Source: Erodium maritimum
Lineage: Eukaryota; Streptophyta; Magnoliopsida; Geraniales; Geraniaceae
Length of the DNA: 64,000 nucleotides
Assembly (NCBI GenBank): GCA_963921825.1
Contig: OY997594.1
Location: 16,187,001-16,251,000, forward strand
Direction: 5' to 3'
Shown: positions 36,604 to 48,399 of the stretch, piece by piece
Layout of the letters: each line of letters opens with the position of its first letter
Numbering within the stretch: the stretch's first letter is position 1
Translations under genes and position numbers: made by a program
The notes under the pieces: model-generated
Told to the model about the DNA's origin: nothing
Seen by the model: only the letters and a program-made list of their open reading frames with translations
Database searches by the model: none

Positions 36604-38122
36604 CATGAGCCTCTCTCCTTCTCCGATTTTGCTGCGACGTTGTTATCGACCTACGCTTCCTACTGTAAGATCGTTGCTCGATCATCTCGGCGTGCCAAGG
36701 TTTGCAATCTGGCCAAGTCTTCATCACGTCCGACTCGGAAGGCTGACCCAAAAGCTCAAGTTGAAGCTTCGGTGGAGACTTCTGTAGGGGCAGTGAAGAC
36801 TGGGTTTCAGGCTGGGAAAGGTGAGCATCCATCCAGTTAGATTCAACCTCACTTGGAAGGTGTTGTGCAGAAACAACGTCCCGTGGAAGGGAACATGGAG
36901 AAGCAGGTGCAGCTTCATCGAAAACACCGTCCGAGGTAGAAACTTAATACAACTGAAATCTTCGTTTGCAACTTGCCTTACGGGACATCAGAGGTCTGGT
37001 TCAGGAATTTTTCAGTAATTTTGGTACAATTTTAGAGGTTTCGCTGCTGAAACGTCCAAATATAAAGGGTCGCTATTTCGGTTTTATCCGTTTCTCGTCG
37101 CCGGCAGCCGCGTCTGATGCTGTGGAGAGTTTGAATGGTTTCAAGTTAAACGGGCATGTCTTACTTGTTGCGATCGCCTGGAAAGCTCATGTGCCAGGCT
37201 CGCAAGCTTTTGTAGCTGATGATGTTCAATTGGTTTTGGGTGCTGGAGAGAAGAGTCAAGTTGTTGTTGAAAGTTTATCGGAGACGACCGGAACTATAAA
37301 TCCGGGTTCGAGTTCGGATCAACAGCCAACACACAAAAACATGTGCTCTGTTCTTGGTTCCACGAAACAGAGTCTGTCGCCGGAGTTGGACCTATCTTCT
37401 GGGGAAATCGGAACAGCGCCCAAGGCGGCTCAGCTCCTCCCGCCGGTGATGCCAGACGCGGCTGTTGAGATCTCGCCGCAGATTTCTCTAGTAATCGGCA
37501 ACACTGATTTGATTTCAATTTGAAATCAAATCTCAATATCGGAGAGGATTGTAGTGTCGTTAATCACGACGTTGATCAGGCCAAAGATTGTGTTCCAACC
37601 CGCATGATTTCTGGAGTGACGGTGAATCCCGATTCGGTCTCTGATTCGATTGATCGTGAATCGCGCGATGAAGATGACGAAGGGCAGGTGTTTGGTTCAG
37701 TTTGTCCTTTGGTTGGGCCGAAATTAGTGAGCCCGAGCCCTCCTACTAACAGTGCTTGTGTGGGTCACTTAAGCCCAGGCCCAAAAGTTGGTGAAAAGGG
37801 TGATCCTTCCGGGGATCAGTCCGGTCCGTGGAAGGATGCCCTTCTCAAACCAAAACGTATGAGCCGAGCCCCCACACATCTCTCGGATTATGTTTGTGGT
37901 GTAAAGCTCCCACCCGTTCAGACCATGTCCCAAGGAGTGATAGATCGTCTACAATCTTTCGACGGGTGGTTAGAGGAAGCCCTCAAGGATAAGCGTAAGG
38001 GACGGTCTAAAGCCAATTCGGTATCTCCACCGGATGTTTTTCGGACACATACCAGGTCCAAGACTCGAGCCCTCAATTTTAAGGCTCCTAGAGATCCGAT
38101 CCTGTCATCGGATAGCGAGTAG
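36604..38122 (+). pseudogene. RRM-containing retroelement ORF1-like gene, frameshifted, followed by 3' UTR and poly(A)
   Basis: The + strand codes for a Ser/Ala-rich N-terminus, then an RRM. RNP2 is IFVCNLPYGTSE (from about 36958), and RNP1 is RYFGFIRF within 37020-37190. A Ser/Pro-rich middle and a C-terminal block GPWKDALLKPKR, THLSDYVCGVKLPP, VIDRLQSFDGWLEEAL, TRSKTRALN follow. Frames change near 37010 (inside the RRM) and near 37520, and a stop occurs at 36838-36840 and again before the RRM. After the stop at 38120-38122 comes a 160-bp AT-rich 3' UTR with AATAAATT near 38271 and an A run at 38297-38305. No endonuclease or reverse transcriptase follows. The same C-terminal block recurs at 46860-47155. 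Confidence 0.65.
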
Positions 38123-38458
38123 TATGAGGACGAATAGGCTATCTCTTTTTGGTCGGCCTCGGGTAGTTTTATTGTTTTCTTTGTAAGGGATATCTCCCCT
38201 TTTTTCTCCTAGCTGGAGAGCTTTGTAATCGTCTTTTTTTTTGCATTCTCCTACTTGGAGGATGTATTGGCAATAAATTTTCCTCGCTTATCAAACAAAA
38301 AAAAATTCCCAAACACTATTTAAATGACACACTAACATGAAGTATATATATGATGTAAAGGCCAGGCTCCATATCCAAACAATCCGCCACCAAATAATCA
38401 GCTCCCAATCCCATCGCCACTTTCAAAATACAGATTGACTCTGAGATTCGGTTCCTTC

Positions 38459-41118
38459 CTACAAGCAGCTATCAGGCTGAACCGTACCAGATGTTGTCCC
38501 ACCAACATGGCTGCAACTTGCTTGCGCCCCCGACTTCTTATATGTCAACTTCACATTCTCCAACCTTATACCGCTGCACGGATACTTTGGGCTACAATCG
38601 AATTTCACTGCTACCTCAGATGCTGATGTTCCATGCACATCCTCGTACGTCACATCACTAACCTTTACACCCGACACCTGCGCCGAGATTTAAAAATAAA
38701 CCAATGTCATGTCACTGTCATATCATATTAGTTCACGTAGTCGTTTTGGAGACCACTAAGACAACGAATTCAAAATCCTGCTTTGCACTTGAACTAGATT
38801 AACCAATCAGTTCTCGAAGTACGTGTATTCACATATAAATCCGTTTATAAGTTTGGAGATGAATTATTTAAAAGAGAAGATAAGCCCATTAAGAAGTAAT
38901 ATATATAAAGGCAAGTCTATTTTGGACAAATTTAAAAAATAGAGAAGAAATCGATATTTTTGTGTGTAGAAAATAGGGTTTGAATCCCTGTCCGTGAAGT
39001 ATTAGATTCTAATTTCATATTCGAAAACCAACTAAACTAAAAGGTTAAACTGATAGTGAAAGACCCAAATAGTTATATTCTAATATGTTGTGCTGTACCT
39101 GGCCAGGACAACCTTTATGGTCGGGACAGTAATGTTGGTCAATAACGATGGGGTTTTCAACATTGTTCATGACGGCATGCTGGAAAAGAATGTTCTTGGC
39201 GAAACCGGAGCTCAGTCTCCCCCAAGACTTGATCCTCAGACCGTTCTCGGTACCGGTAAATGTAACGGTTTTGACTGTCACGTTTTGCACTCCAGCTTCC
39301 TTTACGTCCTTGCCAAGACTCCCAATACTGCAATATCAATTGGACAAACCAAACCGTCACTATATAAATCATAGTTGATGGACATTATTATAGTGTAGTG
39401 ATTAATAAATTAATTAATGTACCTGATGCCATGTCCGGGTCCACAGGCAACGTTCTCGATAAACAGGTTGGTGGTGCCGGGACCGACCGAGACGCAATCG
39501 TCACCGGTGGCGATCCTAGAGTTCAAGATGGTGACGTGGGAAGATGACTGGACGTGGATGCCGTCAGTGTTGGGGCTACTCTCCGAAGCAGAAACCTTAA
39601 CGGCGTTCATTTTGACGTTCTGGCACCCGTTAAACACGATGTGGTACATTTGACTGTTGAGCGAGGTCAATCCACTGACCACGATGTTCTTAGAGTTGGT
39701 GAATCCCAGAGTCTGCACACAAGGAGTTTATAAAACAATTATAATATCAGATCATAATTTTATAAATGAGTTGAATTAAAATTTATAAAAAGTAAGATTG
39801 GTTTATAGAAGACCAATCAATTTTGATGCTAATAATGGTTGACCTTTCAAGTTCAAATAGCTTCCTTAGATTTTGGGATAAGATTCTGTGTGAGACGGTG
39901 CAGGTTCTAGCACATGCACCAGGGTAGCCCCAACAGACGTAGGAATCTAAAGTGACGAGTTTTTCTTACAAAACGAAATACTATGATGTTTATAATATTT
40001 AATTGTCTTACTGATGTATTATAACGTAATATCTTAATTAAAAAAACATAATATCTTGAATTCAAATACACATATTACATATATATTTTTTGGTACAGTA
40101 AACAGACCATTCATATCAGACACTGTAAATTGATCAAACGTGATCATATTAGGAAAGAATTAGCCAAAACTTGTTATCTTAACTACTTTTAGTCGAATAA
40201 AAAGAACTGATGGATCCAAAACTGAAAAATAAAATATACAGCTTTTCGGTCGGATTATTTTGGTCGATTAAAAAACTGAAAACCGACCATCCTCCACGTA
40301 GGGATCGAATTTCAATATTCTCGTTCATATATATAAAACCTATGTTCTTTACATTTATATCATGTAACTTTTTCTAAAACTTGAATTTATCTCAATTTTT
40401 TTGTGTAAACTGGTGATTTTATTAATTCAACAAGTTATGGGACATAATATCAATAAGAACCAGGGATCTTTGTAATTTGCCAATTAATAGTACATCAGTC
40501 ACTAGTATTACCAGAATTTAGCTTAATTTTATTTTACGGCTAAGAATATTAATTGATTTAGATTTTAATTTATTATTTTGTAATTCATTTACTAATTATA
40601 TTTGAAAAAATAAAAAAAGTCCGGTTCTCACACCTAAATACGATTATTACAGAAATAAAAGAGGATCAAGTATATGTTATTACCGTGGCTCCGCTGGGGC
40701 AACTCTTGGCAGTGGCCTTGCAAGCCCAGAGACTAGAGCCCTGGCCGTCAAGCACGCCTCCAGAGATGGTAACGCCGTCAACGTGATGGAAGAAGAGCCA
40801 ATTGCCGGCATTGCCGATGACGTGGTAGTCTGACGGCGCCACAAGGGTCCCGTCAATACGGACGGTGATGGCTGAGTTCTTGCATGGCCCCAAAAACTCA
40901 ACCTTGCCAACGGAGAATCTCCCCGGCGGCACGTAAATAGTGGTGGGTTTCGCGGAGGCGCAGGCTTTGGACCATGCCGAGAGGAAAGCCTTCGTGGCAT
41001 CGCTGTGTCCGTCGGATTTGGCTCCGAGGCTGGCCACGTTAATGGTCTGATCAGCACCCGCTAGTAGTAATGGTGTGATGAAGAGCATTAGAAGGGTCAT
41101 CATGGTCGTGTTGGTCAT
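38459..41118 (-). CDS. Exopolygalacturonase (GH28), secreted
   Basis: Four exons (41118-40684, 39712-39423, 39327-39099, 38677-38459) join to 390 aa, the usual length for pollen-type exopolygalacturonases, with GT-AG introns. The first ~22 residues ([21 protein letters not shown]) are a signal peptide. The four GH28 signatures are intact: [30 protein letters not shown] (split across the exon 2/3 junction) and RIKSWG. Cys residues near the end ([16 protein letters not shown] at the penultimate residue) fit the family's disulfides. The enzyme releases galacturonic acid from the ends of pectin in the cell wall. A TATA box lies about 100 bp upstream. Intron 1 is about 970 bp of AT-rich DNA with nothing recognisable. 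Confidence 0.95.
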
Positions 41119-41213
41119 CTGTTTGGTGAGAGAGAAAATGAGGAGGAAAGTGGTGGGAGAGAAAATGAACGTGAAGGGTTATTGGATGTGGTGAAGTAGA
41201 AACGGTTTTGAGT

Positions 41214-41226
41214 TGGTATTTATAAG
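41214..41226 (-). promoter_or_regulatory. TATA box of the exopolygalacturonase gene
   Basis: The minus strand reads GCTTATAAATACC about 100 bp upstream of the start codon at 41118, a normal plant TATA distance allowing a roughly 65-75 nt leader. Confidence 0.6.
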
Positions 41227-41710
41227 CACCACCACATGACAAGTATGTATTGAGCAGTAATGAGGCCAACCCAATCAACTGCATTTTCCTATTCATGGAA
41301 TCAAATTTTGAAAGGATCCTAAATTTACACTCAATCTTGTGATTAGATAAGGAATTAAATTAAAAAATAATGTTTATGAAAAGATTACAAATTTTAATTA
41401 AAATCCATATAACTGGGGAATGGTTTAATGGTCATCAGATTTGGAGATGAACAAACATGCGTTATATATGTGTGATTTCAATTAGTAGATTATCAAGGAA
41501 TGTATCTATTATTGAAAAGTAGAAAGAGGAAATATACAAATAGTTACACGATACATTAATACAACCTTTTACTTATCAAATATGAATATCTTATATGTCA
41601 GGTAAAAGTCTCTGATTTATAATGTATGAGATTATCTCCAACGATCGTCGCATCGCCGTAGACTACATGTCGTCATTGGCCCTGTTACAGCTCGCAGCCA
41701 CGATTAATCG

Positions 41711-42414
41711 TTGATGGAGCAGTGGTTTGGACAGCCGTCGCAGGCTGCAACCTCAGAATCCTACAACGACTTTGTGGCTCAACCATTCTCTAGATATCAT
41801 CACAGTGAAGAACTAGAGAACGACATGTACTGGAAAAAGGTCGGAGCTGAGTTCGAGTCAACGAGGAAAGAAAATGAGCCATTCCGGTCCTGGACGGATT
41901 GAAAGGACCACTGCATCCGGTCAATAGAATAGTGACTAAATTCAAGGAGAAATATTCAGGGTTTGATGACGTAGTCGTTAGTGGGAGTTGCGACACTGAC
42001 ATCATGGCAGCCACTGAAAGAGCGTACACGGACGAGGATAAGCACGAGTTTTCTTGGAAGCATGTTTAGAATATCGTGAGGGGGCAACCAAAGTGGAAGA
42101 ACCTCAAGACGTCGCAATGTGACGTTGACATTGACCTAGACGTTGCAAGTGAAGCAAGCAAGTGTACAAGGTTGGATGACAACTACAACTACACATCGGG
42201 CAACGGGCTCGATCATGAGTTAACATCACTTGCACGGGAGGAGCGTCCAACCGGCCAGAAAAAAGCCAAGGCTAAAGCTAAAGGAAAAGGGAAACAAGTA
42301 GAGGCAGACCTGGTCGTTGCACCCGAAACAGTTCAGTTCCTTCAAGTCTTTGAAGACCGTCAGGATGCAATAACGAGAACCGTCACATACGGTATTAAAA
42401 CACCACATAGGTAA
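41711..42414 (+). pseudogene. Harbinger-associated ORF1-like protein (Myb/SANT or NAM-associated type), broken
   Basis: The reading frame begins MEQWFGQPSQAATSESYNDF and includes MYWKKVGAEFESTRKENEPF. After a one-base shift near 41900 it continues VNRIVTKFKEKYSGFDDVV, ATERAYTDEDKHEFSWKH and a stop, then RGQPKWKNLKTSQ. This order (WKKVG, KF.G, F..KH W..L, PKW) is that of the trihelix/NAM-C-like ORF1 of plant Harbinger elements, often annotated as glutathione transferase T3-like. The C-terminus has a Lys-rich KKAKAKAKGKGKQ. A GAGATTATCTCCAACGATCG word at about 41630 resembles a Harbinger end. No transposase ORF accompanies it here. Confidence 0.6.
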
Positions 42415-43749
42415 GAAGGAAAGATGGGGGATAAGAAGATGGTACTGGAAGGCCTGCTCCAAGTCACGAGCATGGAATGCATTAGTAGTAGAAGACAAGG
42501 CTTTAACCAGGGACCCCTCCTAGAGCTAGTCCCTGAAGCCTGACGAAGCTAATATTCTTCTTGGGAAGGCTGTTTCTCAGCCCTTACCTGATCATCCCAG
42601 GGAGCATCAGCAGCTGTCCTTTTCACCCCTCTGGTAGCAGCTCCTTCACTATCTCTGTGCCCAATCGGAATGGGCGCTGAAACTTCAGTGACCCTACCAC
42701 TAGAGAGCTGGCCGATCACAAATTTTTTCCAACCGGGATCCACCGTCCTGGACTGGGTGCTAACCCGAGGCCATCTATGATTAGATATAGTGCTCGGGGA
42801 AACACACAGGCTCCTTCCTCGAGACGATGAGCCCTGTAAGAACCGCCCCCGGTCGATCCCGGTCAAACCGGTAGTTTTTGGCAAAGTTTGACTTTTGGCC
42901 GGAAAAGTCAACCGATGACTCCGGGAGTCATTCGGGACCTTCCCGGGGCCCAACAAACTGAGCCATCTTCACGGTCAGCTTAGTTGGGCCATTTCCTTTA
43001 ATTTGACTGTAATATTGGAAAAGTCATCGTTTGGTCAAACCGGGACTTTATATCGACTAAAACAAAGTAAATTGGAAATTCTGGATTTTCTTAAGAGCTA
43101 AGTGGTCCCCACTAGGACACATGTCCTTAGTGGCTTGGAGGAGAAGAAATGGGTCTTAAAGAACCCATTTACCCTCACATAAACCAAAATGGATGAGTTG
43201 GACCTAAGGGGCATTTTGAAACTTCAACAATTTAGGTCTTTTAAAGCATTTGATAACACAATTTCAGCACATTTACAAGTGCTAGCCGATTTCTAAAGAG
43301 AGAAAGGAAGGAGAGGAAGAACAAAGGAGACTTGAAGAAGAAGAAGAAAGGGAGAAAGGAGCAATTTTGATCCAAGTTCTTCATCATTTCTTCTCCAAAA
43401 CCCCAAATTCCTCATCATCTCATCACTACAAAGGTAAGCAACCTCTTAAACTTCACTTTCAATTCAATTCAATTCATGGTTTTCCTTGGTTTTGCTAGAA
43501 CTTGTTAGGTTTTGCTTTGATTGTTGCTAAGTGTTGCTTTAGTGAAGTAGATGTTTGGTTTTTGTAGAAATCCATGGTTTTTGGGTTGTTTTTGAGTTGG
43601 AAATCTCTTGGGTATTTGGAGTTTTGATGAATCCTACCTTGGGTAGTGAAGGTTTGGAGTTAGGTGACTGTTTTGGAGGTTTTGGATGACTGAAAATGGA
43701 GTTTTGGGCGTTATTTTCGTGAAAATGAGGTTGGAGGAAGAAGAAGGAC

Positions 43750-43905
43750 GAAACAGGTCAGGGCCGTCACGGATCCGTGACGGGCACCGTGACGGGAGAC
43801 GTCACGGCTCCATGAGGGATACCGTGACGGCACTCGTCACAGGTCCGTGACGTCATCCGTGACGGGGAGTCTCACGGCTCCGTGACCCGATCCGTGGTAG
43901 ACCAG
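43750..43905. repeat. Palindrome-rich block in solo LTR B
   Basis: About ten copies of GTCACGG / CCGTGAC in alternating orientation, e.g. CGTCACGGATCCGTGACGGG. Strong local hairpin potential, at the same relative place as the GC-rich blocks of copies A and C. Confidence 0.75.
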
Positions 43906-44837
43906 TTTTGGTCCTTTTGAATCCTCTTTGGGTGTTTTTTGTCTATTTCAAAAGGTCATTTTAAACCAAACGGTTGGTTTTTTTTATCTTAGATGCGTGT
44001 CTCGTGGTTAGTCTTTTATTATAGTTTTATTTGTGGTCCAAGACCTTGGACCGTGCTTGACGACGAAAGAAGCCTTTGGACCACGTGAGAGGACGAGGAG
44101 AAGCTAGCCAGGACGTCAGCTGCTAGGAGTATTTGAGCGTTGGAGAATTCAAGGTAGGGAAAAGTACTAAACTCCACTCTTAATTTAAGGGATGCTAATA
44201 GTATGCCTATAGGATAATAATAACCGGAAAGGTCCTAGTTTGCATATAGGATGTGATTCACTAGAATAACCGCTTTTCAAATACAATAATAATCGGATGA
44301 GTCTTAGTACGCATATAGGATGTGATTCATTAGTTAACCGCTTTCAATATTTTGGAAATTGTCGTGCTGGTAGAATGGTCATGTTGAGCTTTAGGATTGC
44401 TTGTTGAATGTAATTAATGATGATTGTTCGTCCTTAGTATCGATGCATGTTTCGTCTTTAGGTTAATATAAGAGTCACACTAAGCTACATGAACCGTGAT
44501 GATTGTATGTGAATGGTTGATCCGTGTCATGATTGATTGAGTGAACATTGATTGTGAACTGGTTGTGCCTAATGATATGATCGGGTGAGTGATAGACCGA
44601 TGGGACGTGTTGGTAAGTCATGCCGGTAAGCGTGATTGATAATATGATTTCTATGTGGCGTGTTGTGGTAAATTTGTTGGGCTTGGTAAGCCGTGGTTGA
44701 ACTATGACATTATGTTGCGTGTTATTCCCTTGATTTGTGTTCTAAGAGTAGTTGTGTTTCAGTACACCGAAGGGAATGCCGGTGTAGGGTAGTACCTAGG
44801 CCAATGGGTTATGTTTTGGCACGAGGTGTCGTATTCG

Positions 44838-45200
44838 TACCCCGATGTGAATTCCGGGAAGACCGATGAGCATTCCGGTATATGATTACCCCGATGTGAA
44901 TTCCGGGAAGACCGATGAGCATTCCGGTATATTGTTTACCCCGATGTGTGTGTTTCGGAAAGACTTAATAAGCCGAGGAATATTCCGGCATGGTTTGTTG
45001 TTATCTCACTCTGATGCTACGTGTTCCGGAGAGACTTTTTTCACCCCGATGATATGTGTTCCGTCGGGGACATTTCCGGGAGGATGTCTTGTTTCACCTC
45101 AATGATCTGTGTTCCCTTGGAGACATTTCCGGGAGCCCCGACGATATGTGTTCCTTGTGGGAATATTTCCGGGAGCCCCGATGATATGTGTCCCATCGTG
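44838..45200. repeat. Tandem ~45-50-bp units in solo LTR B
   Basis: The first two units are almost identical (CCCCGATGTGAATTCCGGGA... followed by GACCGATGAGCATTCCGG). Later ones drift to GATATGTGTTCC and ACATTTCCGGGAG. Copy C has a related series at 54460-54640. Confidence 0.75.
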
Positions 45201-46139
45201 AATGAGGGGTATTCCGGTACGATGTGTTGGTTTGTGTGTGAATCGAAGTCTAGCTGCTTAAATTGTCTATATTTTCGGTGCCCGTGTGTTTCCTTAGTTG
45301 GTTCCATTGGTGAACAAACCGTTTTCCCCGTTCATCCCCTTTGAGTTACTATTTTATTAAGCATTGTAATTCATGTTGATCTTTGATTTCGGTGTCTTTT
45401 GGTTAATCGCACTAATCGCAACTTTTGTTGTAAAAGCGGAGGTTCTTTTTACTTCACTACTTTTTCCTACTGAGCGTAAGCTCACCCTCTTCCTTGTTTA
45501 CTGTTTGTACAGGTTTCCTTGAGGAGTAGACCTAGAGGACGTTCCAGGGCTCGGGAGCTCGTGGAGAGTCTGGTGGTGTCTATGTTAGAGACGTACTTTA
45601 TCGTTTTGTACTGAACCTGTCGTATTTCATTATATTTTGAGCTTTTGACTCATCATTTTGATTCAGAATTTGTTTTACTCGGATATTTTCCTTATCAAGT
45701 TTTGTTTATGTATTACCTTTTATCATTATTTTAACTCACGTATCGAGTCCGGTCAAAACCGGATTTGGGGCATGACAAACCCTTAAATACATTGCTGAGG
45801 GAAACCCTCCCAAAGCCTAAGGGTACAATCGGCGACGGATTCTCAGACCAGTCTATCGCACACGACTTCACCAGCTTGTCCTTCTGAAGTTCCAGGATAT
45901 AGGTATCATACCTCATGGTACCCCACAACTCCAACCTATAATCCCTTACGACATGACCAATTCTCCCACAATTGAAGCAAAAGTTTGGGAGCTTCGTATA
46001 GGTGAGGTCGACCTTCACGGGATCCGGGAAGTCTTTGAACCTCAATGCCAGTACCCGCTTGAGAGGACGTTCTATATTAATTATTTTTTGAATAACTTCT
46101 TAATTATGATCAAAAGATATAATGTTTGACCGTCTCGCC

Positions 46140-47330
46140 GGAATCGTAGTGTTGTTGAAAAGCAGGGCATGACACCCTCAAGTACAAGGAGCTGATTCCT
46201 CAAGCCGAAGGTAAGGGAGCAGTTCATTGCATTGGTGATAGTGCGATGGGTGGAGTTACACCGGCGTTTAACTTCGGTAGTTATCTCCAAGGTTCTTGGG
46301 ATCGTGGTGGTTCGTCAATTCACCTTGGATCTCGGATGGGTGTCACAGATGTGGATGGAGATCCCAGAGTGACATCGGATGCAACCATCGTTCCAAAGGG
46401 TTTGGGCTCTCCGATTTCTGGTGATGGCAGGTTGGGTGGTCGTTTGCCGATGCCCAATTCTGGTAGATTCTCGGGAATTCAAAAATCCCAATATCTCCAT
46501 CTCCACACAGTGATCATCGGGATTTGATAATTTGAAATCCCAAGATCCTCGGGATCTTTCAGGCTCGCTAGATTTTGCTGGTGTTAATATTGATGATAAC
46601 TCAGGTGAGTTAAGACAACTGTTTTGGTTCGATGGGATGAGGTTAATGTTGTAGATCTGACCAAGGAAGCAGTGAATGTTGCCAGCGGGTTTGTGGTTGT
46701 AAGTGGGCTGGAGGGATCCATCCCAGTAATGGACACTTCGGTAGGTCCATTAAACATACATCCTTATGTGTTGATTGACTATCAACCTAGCGGGACACAA
46801 TTAGTGGGTACGAAGGAGACGTTTGCAAAAGATGTTTCTTTAACAGAGTTGGGTAGTCCGTGGAAGGATGTCCTTCTCAAACCTCCGAAACGATATTACG
46901 GCCCCCGAAGTATTTGTCGAATTATTATACTGTGAAACCAAGAGCACATCCTTTCGGTGTGAAGCTACCAATTAAGGACCTCCCGAATGTGTCTGAGGGA
47001 GTGCTATATCATTTGCAGTCATTCAACGAGCGGTTAGAGACAGTTGGGGTTCCTACTCCCGGTGTCCCTCGTACTCATAATTCACGGTCCAAGGCGCGGA
47101 CTCTCAATCCAAACAAAATGAAGTCTTTAGGGCGATCTGAATCAACTTTCTGATGAAAGTGAGTGGTATGAGGACGAGTAGGTCTTTTTCAGAATTCTTT
47201 AATCCTATAGTTTCGGGCTTCTCACGTTTGAACTCCCGTAGATCGAATTTTTTGTAATCGTTGTTCTCCCTTTTAGATATTTTCTACTTCAGAAAGTCAT
47301 CTCATCAATAAAATTATGCGCTTATTAAGA
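46140..47330 (+). pseudogene. RRM-type ORF1-like retroposon fragment
   Basis: Overlapping + strand frames (46246-46527, 46624-46935, 46860-47153) give GSPWKDVLLKPPKR, PPKYLSNYY, PFGVKLPIKDLPNVSEGVLYHLQSFNERLE and RTHNSRSKARTLNPNKM. This is the same C-terminal block, in the same order, as at 37840-38100. As there, the stop is followed by TATGAGGACGA and a short AT-rich 3' UTR with AATAAAATT near 47310. The RRM itself is not visible, so the copy is 5'-truncated, with at least two frame changes. It abuts the DUF4283 fragment on the opposite strand. Confidence 0.6.
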
Positions 47331-47339
47331 AAAGATATA

Positions 47340-47825
47340 ATGTCTGACAAAATATTCGGAATAAATATTATATCAAGAACCCTGATTAAAAACGGTTATG
47401 TGTGATATATGAATGTCTCTTATATTAACTTTACCACCTTCTGTTTTATAAAATAAATAGAACACTTGCTATGAGAAGTTGAGAAGACTGTTTAATGGGC
47501 ATATACATAATACATGGATATGTTTGCTCCAAGGTTTGAAAATGAGTTGGGCCGCTAACGTAAGACACACGAAAAGAGAGATACGGTGGACAAGGAGCCT
47601 CCAATTTTCGGGTCATACATACCTAAGCTAAGAAACAGGTGCAGTATAGGGAAATGTTCAAGTTGAAAATGGTAATAGTACCAATTGGCGGTGGTGGAGG
47701 AGTAAAGGCAGAAGAATTCCACGGTTTTACGGTCTTTAATTCTTTATATTGATTTTATAACCGTTCCATCTGTTCCTCTCCCGACCTTTAAAATATGTAA
47801 ATTAAAATAGCAAGATCAGTTAAAA
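47340..47825. other. Intergenic, AT-rich
   Basis: No coherent frame or repeat end seen. Confidence 0.45.
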
Positions 47826-48394
47826 TTGAATTTTATGTTTAAGGATAAACCTCAGCTTTCTCAGCTTGGACCTCATTCTGCCTCGGATGACTTGTTAGTC
47901 CGTCAATCTGATGATACTGATGAATTTGCTTTGGCTATCAAAGCAGTTAAGAAAATGGGTTTCAAAACTAAAGGGAATGATCATCTGTTGAGAGCTCACT
48001 TGAAATCTCCAAGGGTAAGCAAGGAAAACTGGCATGCTTTCGTTGATGATATGGGTGGAGAATCCGACCAAGGAGACCCTAACTCTTGAGGTGTTTTTGC
48101 TCGGCTTTCTTCCTCCTGTTGACTGGTGGCCTTGCTAATCTTCAGAGTTTTCCAGTAGCCTCTTTCTCGTTCTCATTTTGGTTTTGGTTTTGTTGTCTCA
48201 TTAGTTTTTCAGTTGGTATTTTGTTAGTTTCTCTGCCCAGCCCTTGTTTTCTGCGCTTTCTTTGTATTCTGTTTGTTTGGTTTCATGCTCTGTTTTTGAG
48301 CTGATTCTGTACTTCGACTGCATTTTTTGCAGCTTCCCTTTTTCCTCCTTTTGGAAATTGTGGATTTATAAAACCTCGCTGATCAAAAAAAAAG
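47826..48394 (+). pseudogene. 3' end of a retroposed gene with poly(A)
   Basis: A short open frame (MFKDKPQLSQLGPHSASDD, ending DDMGGESDQGDPNS) is followed by about 300 bp of T-rich 3' UTR and an A run at 48386-48394. The frame and layout resemble the other ORF1-like retroposons, but the residues do not match their common C-terminal block, so it may be a different subfamily. 5' end undefined. Confidence 0.4.
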
Positions 48395-48399
48395 GATAA

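Larger units (their letters stand above)
42835..45777 (+). mobile_element. Solo LTR, copy B (2943 bp)
   Basis: Begins TGTAAGAACCGCCCCCGG and ends GGATTTGGGGCATGACA. The flanking 5-mers are AGCCC (42830-42834) and AACCC (45778-45782), four of five matching, as expected for an aged duplication. No internal retrotransposon genes. Shared landmarks: donor-like AAG/GTAAGC at 43433/43434 (599 bp from the 5' end), CTACTGAGCGTAAGCTCA at 45467-45484, and acceptor-like GTACAG/G at 45512/45513 (264 bp from the 3' end). The middle holds GTCACGG/CCGTGAC palindromes (43750-43905) and tandem GATGTGAATTCCGGGAAG units (44838-45200). Confidence 0.86.
42549..46085 (-). pseudogene. DUF4283/zinc-knuckle gene split by solo LTR B
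   Basis: Reading the minus strand from about 46085, the frame gives the end of a DUF4283 protein (RVLALRFKDFPDPVKVDLTY in overlapping parts, then CFNCGRIGHVVRDY) and runs to VSLSNVFKG at 45783. There a 2943-bp solo LTR intervenes. The frame resumes at 42834 with SSSRGRSLCVSPS and continues through TVDPGWKKFVIGQ and GVKRTAADAPWDDQ. Deleting the LTR and one 5-bp duplication joins the two parts in frame. In the zinc knuckle the fourth ligand is Tyr instead of Cys (CX2CX4HX4Y), a probable G-to-A change. The 5' half of the gene is missing beyond 46085, so it was already truncated or a partial retroposed copy. Confidence 0.75.
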
